The notes beneath the pieces were generated by a model that saw nothing but the letters and a program-made list of their open reading frames with translations, did no database searches and was not told where the DNA came from. The translations under genes were made by a program, and so were the position numbers. Positions 13,976-21,140 of a stretch of DNA of 23,878 nt are shown in pieces (position 1 is the stretch's first letter; the number at the start of each line of letters is the position of its first letter). This stretch comes from Prevotellaceae bacterium UBA4359 (lineage in GTDB: Bacteria; Bacteroidota; Bacteroidia; Bacteroidales; Bacteroidaceae): positions 63,307 to 87,184 of the forward strand of contig DGSP01000080.1 of the NCBI GenBank assembly GCA_002393555.1, in the 5' to 3' direction.

Positions 13976-15517
13976 ATGAAGTATCCAATAGGAATACAGG
14001 GTTTTGAGAAGATACGCAAGGAGGGATATGTGTATGTGGATAAGACTGCATACGTGTACAAGATGGTGACGGAGGGGAATTATTATTTCCTTTCGCGGCC
14101 TCGTCGTTTTGGGAAAAGTCTGATGATTTCCACGCTGGAGGCTTACTTCAAAGGGAAGAAGGAACTCTTTGAGGGACTTGCCATTGCGGAGATGGAGAAG
14201 GATTGGAAGGTGTATCCTGTGTTGCACTTGGATTTGAATACTGAGAAATATAGTGATTTGGCTGCACTCAATGGCATCTTGGATGTTGCACTTGCTAACT
14301 GGGAAGGTTTGTATGGAAAATCTTCTGTGGAGAAGACCATTTCCAGCCGCTTCATGGGTGTAATACGCCGTGCTTATGAAAAAACGGGGATGCGTGTGGT
14401 CATCCTGGTGGACGAGTATGACAAACCGATGCTGCAAGCGATTGGTAATGAGGCTTTGCAGACCGAATACCGCAATACTCTGAAGGCTTTCTATGGGGCA
14501 TTGAAGACCTGTGACCCTTATATTCAGTTTGCCTTCCTGACGGGTGTGACGAAGTTCGGCAAAGTGAGTGTGTTCAGCGATTTGAACAATCTGAACGATT
14601 TGTCAATGGATAGACGATATACGGGTATCTGTGGAATAACGGAGACAGAATTACCTCTGTATTTTGATGAAAGTGTCAAGTTGCTTGCTGAACAAAACGA
14701 AATGAAAGAGGAGGAATGTTATGCCCAACTGAAGTATATGTATGACGGATACCATTTCTCCCCCAATACAGAGGGTGTCTATAATCCTTTCAGTGTTTTG
14801 AACACATTTTTGAAAAGGACATTTGGGATGTATTGGTTTGAAACTGGCACTCCCACATTCCTCGTGGAATTGTTGAAGAAACATAAATACAGCCTTGAAA
14901 AGATGGAGCAGGTGCAGACAACGGCTGATGTGCTGAACAGCATCGATTCCATGTCAGACAATCCCATCCCTGTCATCTATCAAGCAGGCTATTTGACCAT
15001 CACGGGCTATGATGCCCGGTTTAAACTCTACAAACTGGGCTTCCCCAACAAGGAGGTGGAGGAAGGTTTCATGCAGTATCTCTTGCCTTTCTACTGCTCA
15101 TACAGCAGTGTAGATGCGCCTTTCCAGGTTTCACAGTTTGTGCGCGAGGTGGAGGCGGGAGATACGGAGTCGTTCTTGTTGCGGTTGAAGAGTTTCTTTG
15201 CCGACACGCCATACGAATTGGTGAAGGATTTGGAAAATCATTATCAGAATGTGCTTTTCATCCTCTTCAAACTTTGTGGCTTCTACGTGAAGGCGGAATA
15301 CCACACTTCGGCTGGCCGTATCGACATGGTGCTGGAGACCGACCAGTATGTGTATGTGATGGAGTTCAAACTGGACGGTAGTGCTGAAGAGGCGATGGAA
15401 CAAATCGAGAGGAAGGATTATCCTCTGCCATTTGTGGCCAACGGTAAACAGTTGGTGAAGATTGGTCTGAACTTCAGCAACGAGACACGCAATATCGACA
15501 AATGGATTGTGGCATAA
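13976..15517 (+). CDS. AAA-ATPase-like protein with PD-(D/E)XK nuclease domain
   Basis: This 513-aa protein belongs to a large, multi-copy Bacteroidetes family of unknown function. The N-terminal AAA-like domain has the family opener PIGIQGFEKIRKEGYVYVDKT, a Walker A-like RPRRFGKS (41-48) and Walker B VVILVDEYDKP (141-151). The C-terminal nuclease-like domain shows D450 and E463-x-K465 (GRIDMVLETD...VMEFK), the PD-(D/E)XK catalytic signature, all present. It has its own promoter and sits between glycosyltransferase and wecG-like genes, so it looks like an inserted passenger rather than a synthesis gene. The family has been suspected of mobile or defence roles without proof. Confidence 0.87.
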   Translation: MKYPIGIQGFEKIRKEGYVYVDKTAYVYKMVTEGNYYFLSRPRRFGKSLMISTLEAYFKGKKELFEGLAIAEMEKDWKVYPVLHLDLNTEKYSDLAALNGILDVALANWEGLYGKSSVEKTISSRFMGVIRRAYEKTGMRVVILVDEYDKPMLQAIGNEALQTEYRNTLKAFYGALKTCDPYIQFAFLTGVTKFGKVSVFSDLNNLNDLSMDRRYTGICGITETELPLYFDESVKLLAEQNEMKEEECYAQLKYMYDGYHFSPNTEGVYNPFSVLNTFLKRTFGMYWFETGTPTFLVELLKKHKYSLEKMEQVQTTADVLNSIDSMSDNPIPVIYQAGYLTITGYDARFKLYKLGFPNKEVEEGFMQYLLPFYCSYSSVDAPFQVSQFVREVEAGDTESFLLRLKSFFADTPYELVKDLENHYQNVLFILFKLCGFYVKAEYHTSAGRIDMVLETDQYVYVMEFKLDGSAEEAMEQIERKDYPLPFVANGKQLVKIGLNFSNETRNIDKWIVA

Positions 15518-15681
15518 ATCCGTCGCCACAAACATAACAAATTTCTCTATTCTTTTATCTTGTTGAGAGGGTTGGGGGTGTCACTCCATATCCTCACACA
15601 TTTATCTCATTTTCACCAAACTTGTGTAAGTTGTCTGTGTGTTCCTTCATGGTGACACGGGCGATTTGCTGATTGTGCTTT

Positions 15682-16503
15682 ATGTTGAAACTTTTAGAAC
15701 TAAAACTCGTAGAGTCGAAGGAGGCTTTGAAAGCGATTCCCGAAGGTAAAGTGCTGATTAACACCATCAATGCTCACTCGTTCAATGTGGCGCAAAAAGA
15801 TGAGTTGTTTGCTGAAGCATTGAGCAAAGGTGATTATCTCATTCCCGACGGTGCAAGCATCATCAAAGCCTGCAAGTTCTTGAATGCGGAGTCGCAACCG
15901 AAAGAACGGATTGCCGGATGGGATTTGTTTGAGTTTGAGATGGAACGTCTGGAAACTTTAAGTGAAAAGTTAAACGTGAAAAGTCAAAAATCCAAGTTAC
16001 CAGTTACGCCAGAAGTGATGGGGGGAGAAAGTAATGAGACGGGAGAGCATGAAGAGGGAAGAAAGAAACGGGTGATGTTCATGGGCTCGTCCGAGAAGGT
16101 GCTGGGGCTGATTAAGGAAAAGGCGGCGATTGATTACCCCCATTTGGAGGTGGTGACCTATTCACCGCCCTACAAGCCCGAGTTCTCGGCAGAGGACAAT
16201 GCTGCCATCGTCAAGGCCATCAATGAGGCTGACCCCGACCTGCTGTGGATTGGCATGACGGCTCCCAAGCAGGAGAAGTGGACTTACAGCCATTGGAAGG
16301 AACTGGATATCCACTGCCATGTGGGCACCATCGGGGCTGTGTTCGACTTCTATGCAGGAACAGCACAACGAGCCCCCAAGTGGTGGCAGGAGCATTCGTT
16401 GGAGTGGCTCTACCGTTTGTGCATCGAGCCGCGAAGGATGTGGAGGCGATATGTTATGGGAAATCCGCTCTTCCTTTGGAACATTCAGAAGGAAAAGTCT
16501 TAA
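15682..16503 (+). CDS. WecG/TagA/CpsF family glycosyltransferase with low-complexity insertion
   Basis: This 273-aa GT26 enzyme transfers a sugar (an N-acetylmannosamine or uronic acid type in characterised members) to the lipid-linked first sugar. Visible features: VLINTINAHSFN (24-35), the IPDGASI Asp motif (54-60), GWDLFEF (79-85), MFMGSSEKVLGL (132-143), DPDLLWIGMTAPKQEKW (184-200) and the C-terminal EWLYRLCIEPRRMWRRY. Residues about 90-129 are an insertion (Lys/Ser, then Glu/Gly-rich) where the family normally runs straight into the beta strand; its DNA (GTGAAAAGT words, G6) looks like intergenic repeat sequence. ATG 15682 is preferred over a TTG at 15673. It probably belongs with the polysaccharide cluster despite the intervening ATPase gene. 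Confidence 0.86.
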   Translation: MLKLLELKLVESKEALKAIPEGKVLINTINAHSFNVAQKDELFAEALSKGDYLIPDGASIIKACKFLNAESQPKERIAGWDLFEFEMERLETLSEKLNVKSQKSKLPVTPEVMGGESNETGEHEEGRKKRVMFMGSSEKVLGLIKEKAAIDYPHLEVVTYSPPYKPEFSAEDNAAIVKAINEADPDLLWIGMTAPKQEKWTYSHWKELDIHCHVGTIGAVFDFYAGTAQRAPKWWQEHSLEWLYRLCIEPRRMWRRYVMGNPLFLWNIQKEKS

Positions 16504-16625
16504 AGGTGGTATTTCTCCTTGAAGATATACCACCAGAAACGGATGTGGTCGATAATGGACTTTAGCATTTGGGCCACAAAGGTACTATATATTCTGTAGA
16601 ACAAAAAAAGTTTCGGGAGATTTTT

Positions 16626-17741
16626 GTGCAAGAAAAGTTTTTTCAACTTTTACGGTACACACTTGATGAGACCCACGCATTTCCTCAGGAACTGTCTGAT
16701 GAAGCGTGGAGGTCGCTTTTCGAAATAGCCCGGCAGCAATCGCTGTTGGGCTTGTTGTTTGACGGCATACAGCGGTGGAGCAAGGAGGGGCCGGGACACA
16801 CGGGGCCTCCCAGGGACGTGTTGCTGAAATGGTACACAATCAGCGAGAGAATCAAGGCTGGGAACAAGAAAGCCAACGCTGTGTGCGCTGAAGTGACGGA
16901 TGTGTTTGCCCAAAACGGTTTCAGAACTTGTGTCCTGAAAGGGCAGGGCAACACGCTGAATTATCCCAGTCCATTCATTCGGACAAGTGGCGACATCGAC
17001 CTGTGGATAGAAGGCGGCGTGGCCCAAGTCTTGAGTTTCTTGCGTGGCAAACATTCCTGCGGCAATGTGGCCTACCATCATGCAGATGCCGGGACTTACA
17101 GGGGAGTGGCGGTGGAAGCCCATTACCGCCCTTCATTTATGGCAAATCCTGTTCATAACCAGCGCATGCAGGAATGGTTCAAAACAGTGCAGGACGAGCA
17201 ATTCTCCCATCAAGTGCATCTTGCGGATGAAGAGGGATGGGTATGTGTGCCAACCCATGCCTTCAATCGTGTCTATCAATTAACACATATCTTCAAGCAT
17301 GTCATACAGGACGGAATCGGACTGCGCCAAATCATTGACTATTACTTTGTGCTGAAGCAGGGATTTACGGAGGAGGAACGGGTACATGATGAGCGTTTGC
17401 TGAAGCACTTGGGTTTGTATAAGGCTGCTTCGGCGGTAATGTATGTACTCAAGGATACGTTGGGATTGGAGGAGAAATGCTTGCTGGTGACACCCAATAA
17501 GAAGTTGGGTAGTTTTCTTCTGGATGAAATCATGCTGTCGGGCAACTTCGGGCAGTATGACCCGCGAGTGAAGCACGGTGTGTCGCAATGGGAAAAGAAC
17601 CTCCAGCGGCTGAAGCGCGACTGGCGGCTCGTGTGGTATTTCCCGTCGGAATGTCTGTGGGAACCAGCGTTCCGATGGTATCATTTCTTTTGGCGGTTGC
17701 GACATGAAGGGCATTCAGGCGTGTCCTCCTGCATGCTGTAG
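16626..17741 (+). CDS. NTP_transf_5-type nucleotidyltransferase family protein
   Basis: This 371-aa protein belongs to the nucleotidyltransferase-like family often found in Bacteroidetes polysaccharide loci. A GDIDL motif (122-126, in RTSGDIDLWIEGG) supplies the two Asp of a pol-beta-type active site, and LKGQGN (104-109) and VEAHYRPSFM are further family features. GTG 16626 is preferred because GGGAGA precedes it and homology starts at once (QEKFFQLLRYTL); a TTG at 16569 would add 19 residues. The last 61 nt overlap the convergent symporter gene. The target molecule is unknown; modification of a sugar or lipid-linked intermediate is inferred from context. Confidence 0.78.
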   Translation: MQEKFFQLLRYTLDETHAFPQELSDEAWRSLFEIARQQSLLGLLFDGIQRWSKEGPGHTGPPRDVLLKWYTISERIKAGNKKANAVCAEVTDVFAQNGFRTCVLKGQGNTLNYPSPFIRTSGDIDLWIEGGVAQVLSFLRGKHSCGNVAYHHADAGTYRGVAVEAHYRPSFMANPVHNQRMQEWFKTVQDEQFSHQVHLADEEGWVCVPTHAFNRVYQLTHIFKHVIQDGIGLRQIIDYYFVLKQGFTEEERVHDERLLKHLGLYKAASAVMYVLKDTLGLEEKCLLVTPNKKLGSFLLDEIMLSGNFGQYDPRVKHGVSQWEKNLQRLKRDWRLVWYFPSECLWEPAFRWYHFFWRLRHEGHSGVSSCML

Positions 17742-18646
17742 AGTTTGGCCACCAAGGCACCGCTGATGTTGTGCCATACGCTGAAAAAAGCACCGGGGAT
17801 GGTGGCGAGGGGGGCAGAGGCAAAGTGAAGGGTGGCGAGCGAGCAGGCGAGGCCGCTGTTCTGCATACCCACCTCGATGCTGATGGCGGCGCGTTTGGAG
17901 TGGGACAGTCCTAAGAGGCGACCGATTCCGTAGCCCAGTGCGAGACCGCTGAGATTGTGCAAGATGACAACCGAAAGGATGATGAGGCCGCTGTTCAACA
18001 GCCGTTCGGCATTGTGCCCCACGACGATGCCAACCGTCAGGGTTATCATCACGCTGGAAAAAGCAGGAAGGTAAGCCACGGCGTGTCTGGTGAAAGTGGG
18101 CAAGTACTTCTGAATAAGGAATCCCGCCACGATGGGGGCAATGACCACATAGACAATGGAAAGGAGCATGCCCCACGCATCCACCTGGACAAAGGTGCCG
18201 GCCATCAGCCAGGTGAGCAAAGGTGTCATCAGCGGTGCAAGCAGAGTGGAGGTGGCGGTCATGCCGACCGATAGGGCCAAGTCGCCTTTGGCCAGATAAG
18301 TGATGACATTGGAGGCAGTGCCGCCCGGACAGCAACCTACGAGGATGACCCCCAGTGCCAAGTCGGCAGGCAGGGCAAACGTCCGGGTGAGCAACCATGC
18401 CATGAGCGGCATGATGGTGAACTGTGCCAGACAGCCAATCAGCACATCTTTCGGGCGGCTGAACACCACCCTGAAGTCCTCAGGCTTCAGCGTCAACCCC
18501 ATGCCAAACATGATGAGGCCCAGCATCGGGTTGATGGCTTGTGTGTCGATTCGGTTGAAAGGTGCTGGCATCAGCAGCGACACGGCTGCCATCAGCAGCA
18601 CCAACACGCCCATCCATCGGGCAATGAAATCACAGATACGTTTCAT
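17681..18646 (-). CDS. Bile acid:sodium symporter family transporter
   Basis: This 321-aa inner-membrane protein has about nine or ten hydrophobic segments and no signal peptide. The family signature GCCPGGTASNVITYLAKGD and SVGMTATSTLLAPLMTP (a conserved crossover helix region) is clear, as is GLIMFGMGLTLKPEDF near the N-terminus. Bacterial members move organic anions, such as pantoate or keto acids, with sodium; bile acids are not implied. It is transcribed toward the polysaccharide cluster and its 3' end overlaps the nucleotidyltransferase gene by 61 nt. It has no obvious link to polysaccharide synthesis, marking the right border of that cluster. Confidence 0.9.
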   Translation of the reverse strand: MKRICDFIARWMGVLVLLMAAVSLLMPAPFNRIDTQAINPMLGLIMFGMGLTLKPEDFRVVFSRPKDVLIGCLAQFTIMPLMAWLLTRTFALPADLALGVILVGCCPGGTASNVITYLAKGDLALSVGMTATSTLLAPLMTPLLTWLMAGTFVQVDAWGMLLSIVYVVIAPIVAGFLIQKYLPTFTRHAVAYLPAFSSVMITLTVGIVVGHNAERLLNSGLIILSVVILHNLSGLALGYGIGRLLGLSHSKRAAISIEVGMQNSGLACSLATLHFASAPLATIPGAFFSVWHNISGALVAKLYSMQEDTPECPSCRNRQKK

Positions 18647-18676
18647 CGATTAGAACTTACATGTTAAGTGATTGCG

Positions 18677-18712
18677 AAGAGGCACCTACGATTCCTTTCG
18701 TAAGTGCCTCTT
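18677..18712 (-). terminator. Hairpin between tRNA-Met and symporter gene
   Basis: AAGAGGCACcTACG and CGTAaGTGCCTCTT form a 14-pair stem around an 8-nt loop. The single mismatch is C-A on the + strand but becomes G-U in minus-strand RNA, which suggests that the minus transcript (from the tRNA) is the functional one. The U-rich tail, however, is on the + side (TTTTCTTTT, 18711-18719). It may work in both directions. Confidence 0.5.
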
Positions 18713-18720
18713 TTCTTTTG

Positions 18721-18794
18721 TAGCGGGGGAGGGGCTCGAACCCTCGACCTCCGGATTATGAATCCGACGCTCTAACCGGCTGAGCTACCCCGCC
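18721..18794 (-). tRNA. tRNA-Met (anticodon CAU)
   Basis: The minus strand gives a 74-nt cloverleaf. The acceptor stem GGCGGGG pairs with CCCCGCT (G-U at the first pair) with discriminator A. The D arm is AGCTCAGCCGGTTAGAGC, the anticodon loop TTCATAA carries CAT, and the T arm is GAGGGTTCGAGCCCCTC. CCA is not encoded. It is most likely elongator Met; a lysidine-modified Ile-CAU tRNA is a less likely reading. Confidence 0.93.
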
Positions 18795-18823
18795 ATCGTT
18801 GTGGGTTTTCCCGTTAGCGAGTG

Positions 18824-18831
18824 CAAAGGTA
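18824..18831 (-). promoter_or_regulatory. -7 box of the tRNA-Met promoter
   Basis: The minus strand reads TACCTTTG, 30 nt upstream of the tRNA 5' end, an exact TAnnTTTG match in the context CTTACCTTTGCA. No clear -33 TTG is seen at the expected distance. Confidence 0.65.
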
Positions 18832-18839
18832 AGAAAAAA

Positions 18840-18990
18840 ATGGGAATTGGAAATGAGGAATTGGGAATTATTTTCAAAGAAAGGGCGTTTTTTTTCATTT
18901 CTCCCTCTTTTTTGTGTAGAAAAACTCGTTTTTGGAACAAAAAACGACGAAAAAGTGACAATTCCACATTCCACATTCCTCATTCCTCAT
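18840..18990. repeat. Low-complexity inverted repeat between tRNA and fabI
   Basis: GAAATGAGGAATTGGGAATT words at the left are mirrored by repeated ATTCCACATTCC and TCATTCCTCAT words at 18960-18990, with A/T runs between. The two sides are roughly complementary, as in many Bacteroidetes intergenic spacers. No gene is supported on either strand. Confidence 0.5.
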
Positions 18991-19000
18991 TAAAAATCCG

Positions 19001-19008
19001 TACCTTTG
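19001..19008 (+). promoter_or_regulatory. -7 box of the fabI promoter
   Basis: TACCTTTG lies 55 nt upstream of the fabI ATG, exactly matching TAnnTTTG in the context AAAATCCGTACCTTTGCAG. No -33 TTG is visible 18-20 bp upstream. Confidence 0.65.
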
Positions 19009-19063
19009 CAGCCGTTTTGATAAAGGATTATAGTATTAATTAAGGTAAAAACGAATCAGAACT

Positions 19064-19927
19064 ATGGCTTACAATTTGCTGAAAGGAAAGAGAGGCATCA
19101 TTTTTGGTGCACTGAACGACCAGTCCATCGCTTGGAAGGTGGCAGAACGCGCTGTGGAAGAAGGTGCACAGATTGTGCTCACCAACACCGCCGTGGCATG
19201 CCGCATGGGCACCATCGCCCAGTTGGCAGAGAAGACGAATGCAGTAGTGATTGCTGCCGATGCCACCAGCGTGGAAGACCTGGAGATGCTCTTCTCCGAG
19301 GCTCAGAAAGCACTCGGCGGAAAGATTGACTTCGTGCTCCACTCCTGCGCCATGAGCGCCAACATGCGCAAGAAGCGCACCTACGACGACCTCGACTACA
19401 GCCTTCTCGACAAGACGCTCGACATCTCGGCCATCTCCTTCCACAAGATGCTGCAAGTGGCTAAGAAACTCGACGCACTGGCCGAGAACGCCAGTGTGCT
19501 TGCCCTCACCTATGTGGCCAGCCACCGCACTTTCTTCGGCTACAACGACATGGCCGATGCCAAGTCGCTCCTCGAGTCCATCGCCCGCTCCTTCGGCTAC
19601 ATCTATGGCCGTGAGAAGGGTGTGCGTGTCAACACCATCAGTCAGTCGCCCACCTACACCACCGCCGGTTCGGGCATCAAGGGCTTCGACGGTCTCTACG
19701 ATTTCTCCGACCGCATGTCGCCTCTGGGCAATGCCAGTGCCGACGAGTGTGCCGACTACTGCATCGTCATGTTCTCCGACCTCACCAAAAAGGTCACCAT
19801 GCAGACCCTCTTCCACGATGGCGGCTTCTCCAACATGGGTATGTCCCTGCGCGGCATGACGCAGTACAACAAGTCCTTCATCGAGGAGAACACCGATAAG
19901 GAAACAGGTAAGATCATCTACGGATAA
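19064..19927 (+). CDS. fabI: Enoyl-[acyl-carrier-protein] reductase FabI
   Basis: This 287-aa short-chain dehydrogenase-fold enzyme carries out the last step of each fatty-acid elongation cycle, reducing enoyl-ACP with NAD(P)H. The cofactor-binding N-terminus is GIIFGALNDQSIAWKVAERA (the FabI-type glycine pattern). The catalytic FabI signature Tyr-x6-Lys is YNDMADAK, followed by SLLESIARSFGYIYG. RVNTISQSPTYTTAGSGIKGF forms the substrate loop. The C-terminal extension is typical of Bacteroidetes FabI. It is a single gene with its own promoter and a downstream hairpin at 19956. Codons are richer in G and C than in the polysaccharide genes. Confidence 0.95.
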   Translation: MAYNLLKGKRGIIFGALNDQSIAWKVAERAVEEGAQIVLTNTAVACRMGTIAQLAEKTNAVVIAADATSVEDLEMLFSEAQKALGGKIDFVLHSCAMSANMRKKRTYDDLDYSLLDKTLDISAISFHKMLQVAKKLDALAENASVLALTYVASHRTFFGYNDMADAKSLLESIARSFGYIYGREKGVRVNTISQSPTYTTAGSGIKGFDGLYDFSDRMSPLGNASADECADYCIVMFSDLTKKVTMQTLFHDGGFSNMGMSLRGMTQYNKSFIEENTDKETGKIIYG

Positions 19928-19955
19928 CCAGCCATTCTTTGAGTCAATTCATCAG

Positions 19956-19994
19956 CAAGGGCGGATGCAAGGATTATTCCTGCATCCGCCCTTG
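19956..19994. terminator. Strong hairpin between fabI and the convergent surface operon
   Basis: CAAGGGCGGATGCA pairs perfectly with TGCATCCGCCCTTG (14 bp) around a short loop, 29 nt after the fabI stop. U-rich tails are weak on both sides. Its position between convergent genes fits a two-way terminator for fabI and the minus-strand operon. Confidence 0.75.
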
Positions 19995-20030
19995 TTCGTT
20001 GTATAGGCACTCCCAAGGGAGGTTGGGCTC

Positions 20031-20213
20031 TTACCACAAAGTGCTCTTGGAGTCCTGCCAGATACTGCTTTTACGTTCATTTCCTAAGGCCTCGACATTT
20101 TTGTCCACCTTCTGCTGGGGCGAATAGTTGACCTGAGGGTTAGAGGCTGCCAACATCCCGAGAAGGGAAATGGATACAGTCTCCATGCGAGGCGCAAGAT
20201 AAATCTTTTTCAT
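20031..20213 (-). CDS. Small conserved hypothetical protein (60 aa)
   Basis: The sequence begins MKKIYLAPRMETVSISLLGMLAASNP and continues as a polar tail (QQKVDKNVEALGNERKSS). Short proteins opening with this 'KKIYLAP..E..' pattern are, as I recall, common in Prevotella-like genomes, often beside surface-protein genes. It lies 63 nt downstream of the dockerin-protein gene on the same strand, as the likely last gene of that operon. The 18-25 hydrophobic segment is too short for a clear signal peptide or membrane anchor. Function unknown. Confidence 0.65.
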   Translation of the reverse strand: MKKIYLAPRMETVSISLLGMLAASNPQVNYSPQQKVDKNVEALGNERKSSIWQDSKSTLW

Positions 20214-20276
20214 TTTCTTTCTTGATGCTTATAGTTGATTCTTTTCGTTGATTCTTTTTTTGTTTATGATTGAGCT

Positions 20277-21128
20277 TTATTGATTCGTCAGATAGATGTT
20301 GATGACATAGACCGCATCGGCAATGTCTATCACACCATCGCCGTTCGCATCGGCCAGCCCTGTATTCAGGCCGTCGCTGTTGCCCGTCAGATAGATGTTG
20401 ATGATAGCCACGGCATCAGCCACGTCCACCGTCCCGTCCTCGTTGGTGTCGCCTTTGGCATGGGTCTGCACGTCGTCCTGCCCCTCCACATGGCTGGGGT
20501 CAGCGGGGCTTGCGGGGTTGAAGGGCAGTGCCTTGAATCGTGCCACCAGCGTCACGTCGTTGTAGTCGGCCAAGTAGTTGAAATTCTGCACGTCCGTCAG
20601 TTGAGTGCCGTTGAGAAACCAGCCCACAAACTCATGCAGTGGGTCCGTGCCCGTGATGTTCAGGCTCACATATTGTTCTGCCTCCACATAGGCGCCGCTG
20701 GTTTGGTTGAACGTACACACCCCCTCTGGTTCCGAGGTTAGGTAGAGACGGCTCTTCACCCTCAGGGTTGGCTCGTTCGGATTGCTCGGCGTAAAGTCAT
20801 ACACCGCCACGAAGTCCATCGGACCTGCCACGCTGGTGTAGTTGAAGTTCAACCCTGTGGCCTCGTAGCGTTCGCCGTTCAGTTCCCAGTGGTTGAACGT
20901 GTAGCCCGATTTGGCCGAAGTGCTCACCGTCACCGATTGTTCTGGTGCGTAGTTCCCTTTTCCGCTTGTATAGGCAGCACCCTCTGGTTGGCAGGTCACC
21001 GTCAGCGGATAGTAGAACACCGGCACCTGCGGGTCGGCAGGGTTGGTGGGGTTGAAGTCATTCTGTGCCTGCATGCTGCTCGTGACGAGCAGCAGCAGTA
21101 CACTGATGAGGATTGAGGTCTTTTTCAT
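20277..21128 (-). CDS. Secreted protein with InlB-like repeats and dockerin-type domain
   Basis: This 283-aa protein has a signal peptide (MKKTSILISVLLLLVTSSMQAQ). Two beta repeats of the InlB/bacterial-repeat type follow: PLTVTCQPEGAAYTSGKGNYAPEQSVTVST...HWELNG and RLYLTSEPEGVCTFNQTSGAYVEAEQYVSL...GWFLNG. The C-terminus is a dockerin-like pair of calcium loops, GDTNEDGTVDVADAVAIINIYL and DANGDGVIDIADAVYVINIYL, each with the D-x-N-x-D-G pattern. Dockerin pairs usually bind a cohesin, but in Bacteroidetes many stand alone. It lies 12 nt downstream of the LRR gene, so they are co-transcribed. It lacks the type IX-like C-terminus seen on the LRR protein. Confidence 0.85.
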   Translation of the reverse strand: MKKTSILISVLLLLVTSSMQAQNDFNPTNPADPQVPVFYYPLTVTCQPEGAAYTSGKGNYAPEQSVTVSTSAKSGYTFNHWELNGERYEATGLNFNYTSVAGPMDFVAVYDFTPSNPNEPTLRVKSRLYLTSEPEGVCTFNQTSGAYVEAEQYVSLNITGTDPLHEFVGWFLNGTQLTDVQNFNYLADYNDVTLVARFKALPFNPASPADPSHVEGQDDVQTHAKGDTNEDGTVDVADAVAIINIYLTGNSDGLNTGLADANGDGVIDIADAVYVINIYLTNQ

Positions 21129-21140
21129 ACGTCATGCCGA

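Noticed and set aside
15578..15658. GTGTCAC/GTGACAC inverted repeat upstream of the wecG-like gene
   Set aside because: Seven-base arms 67 nt apart without other structure are expected by chance in this much sequence.
17715..18398. 227-aa minus-strand ORF inside the symporter gene
   Set aside because: His/Cys/Arg-rich shadow frame of the clear membrane transporter.
19040..19816. 258-aa minus-strand ORF opposite fabI
   Set aside because: Gly/Val/Glu/His-rich antisense shadow of a well-conserved gene in G/C-rich codons.
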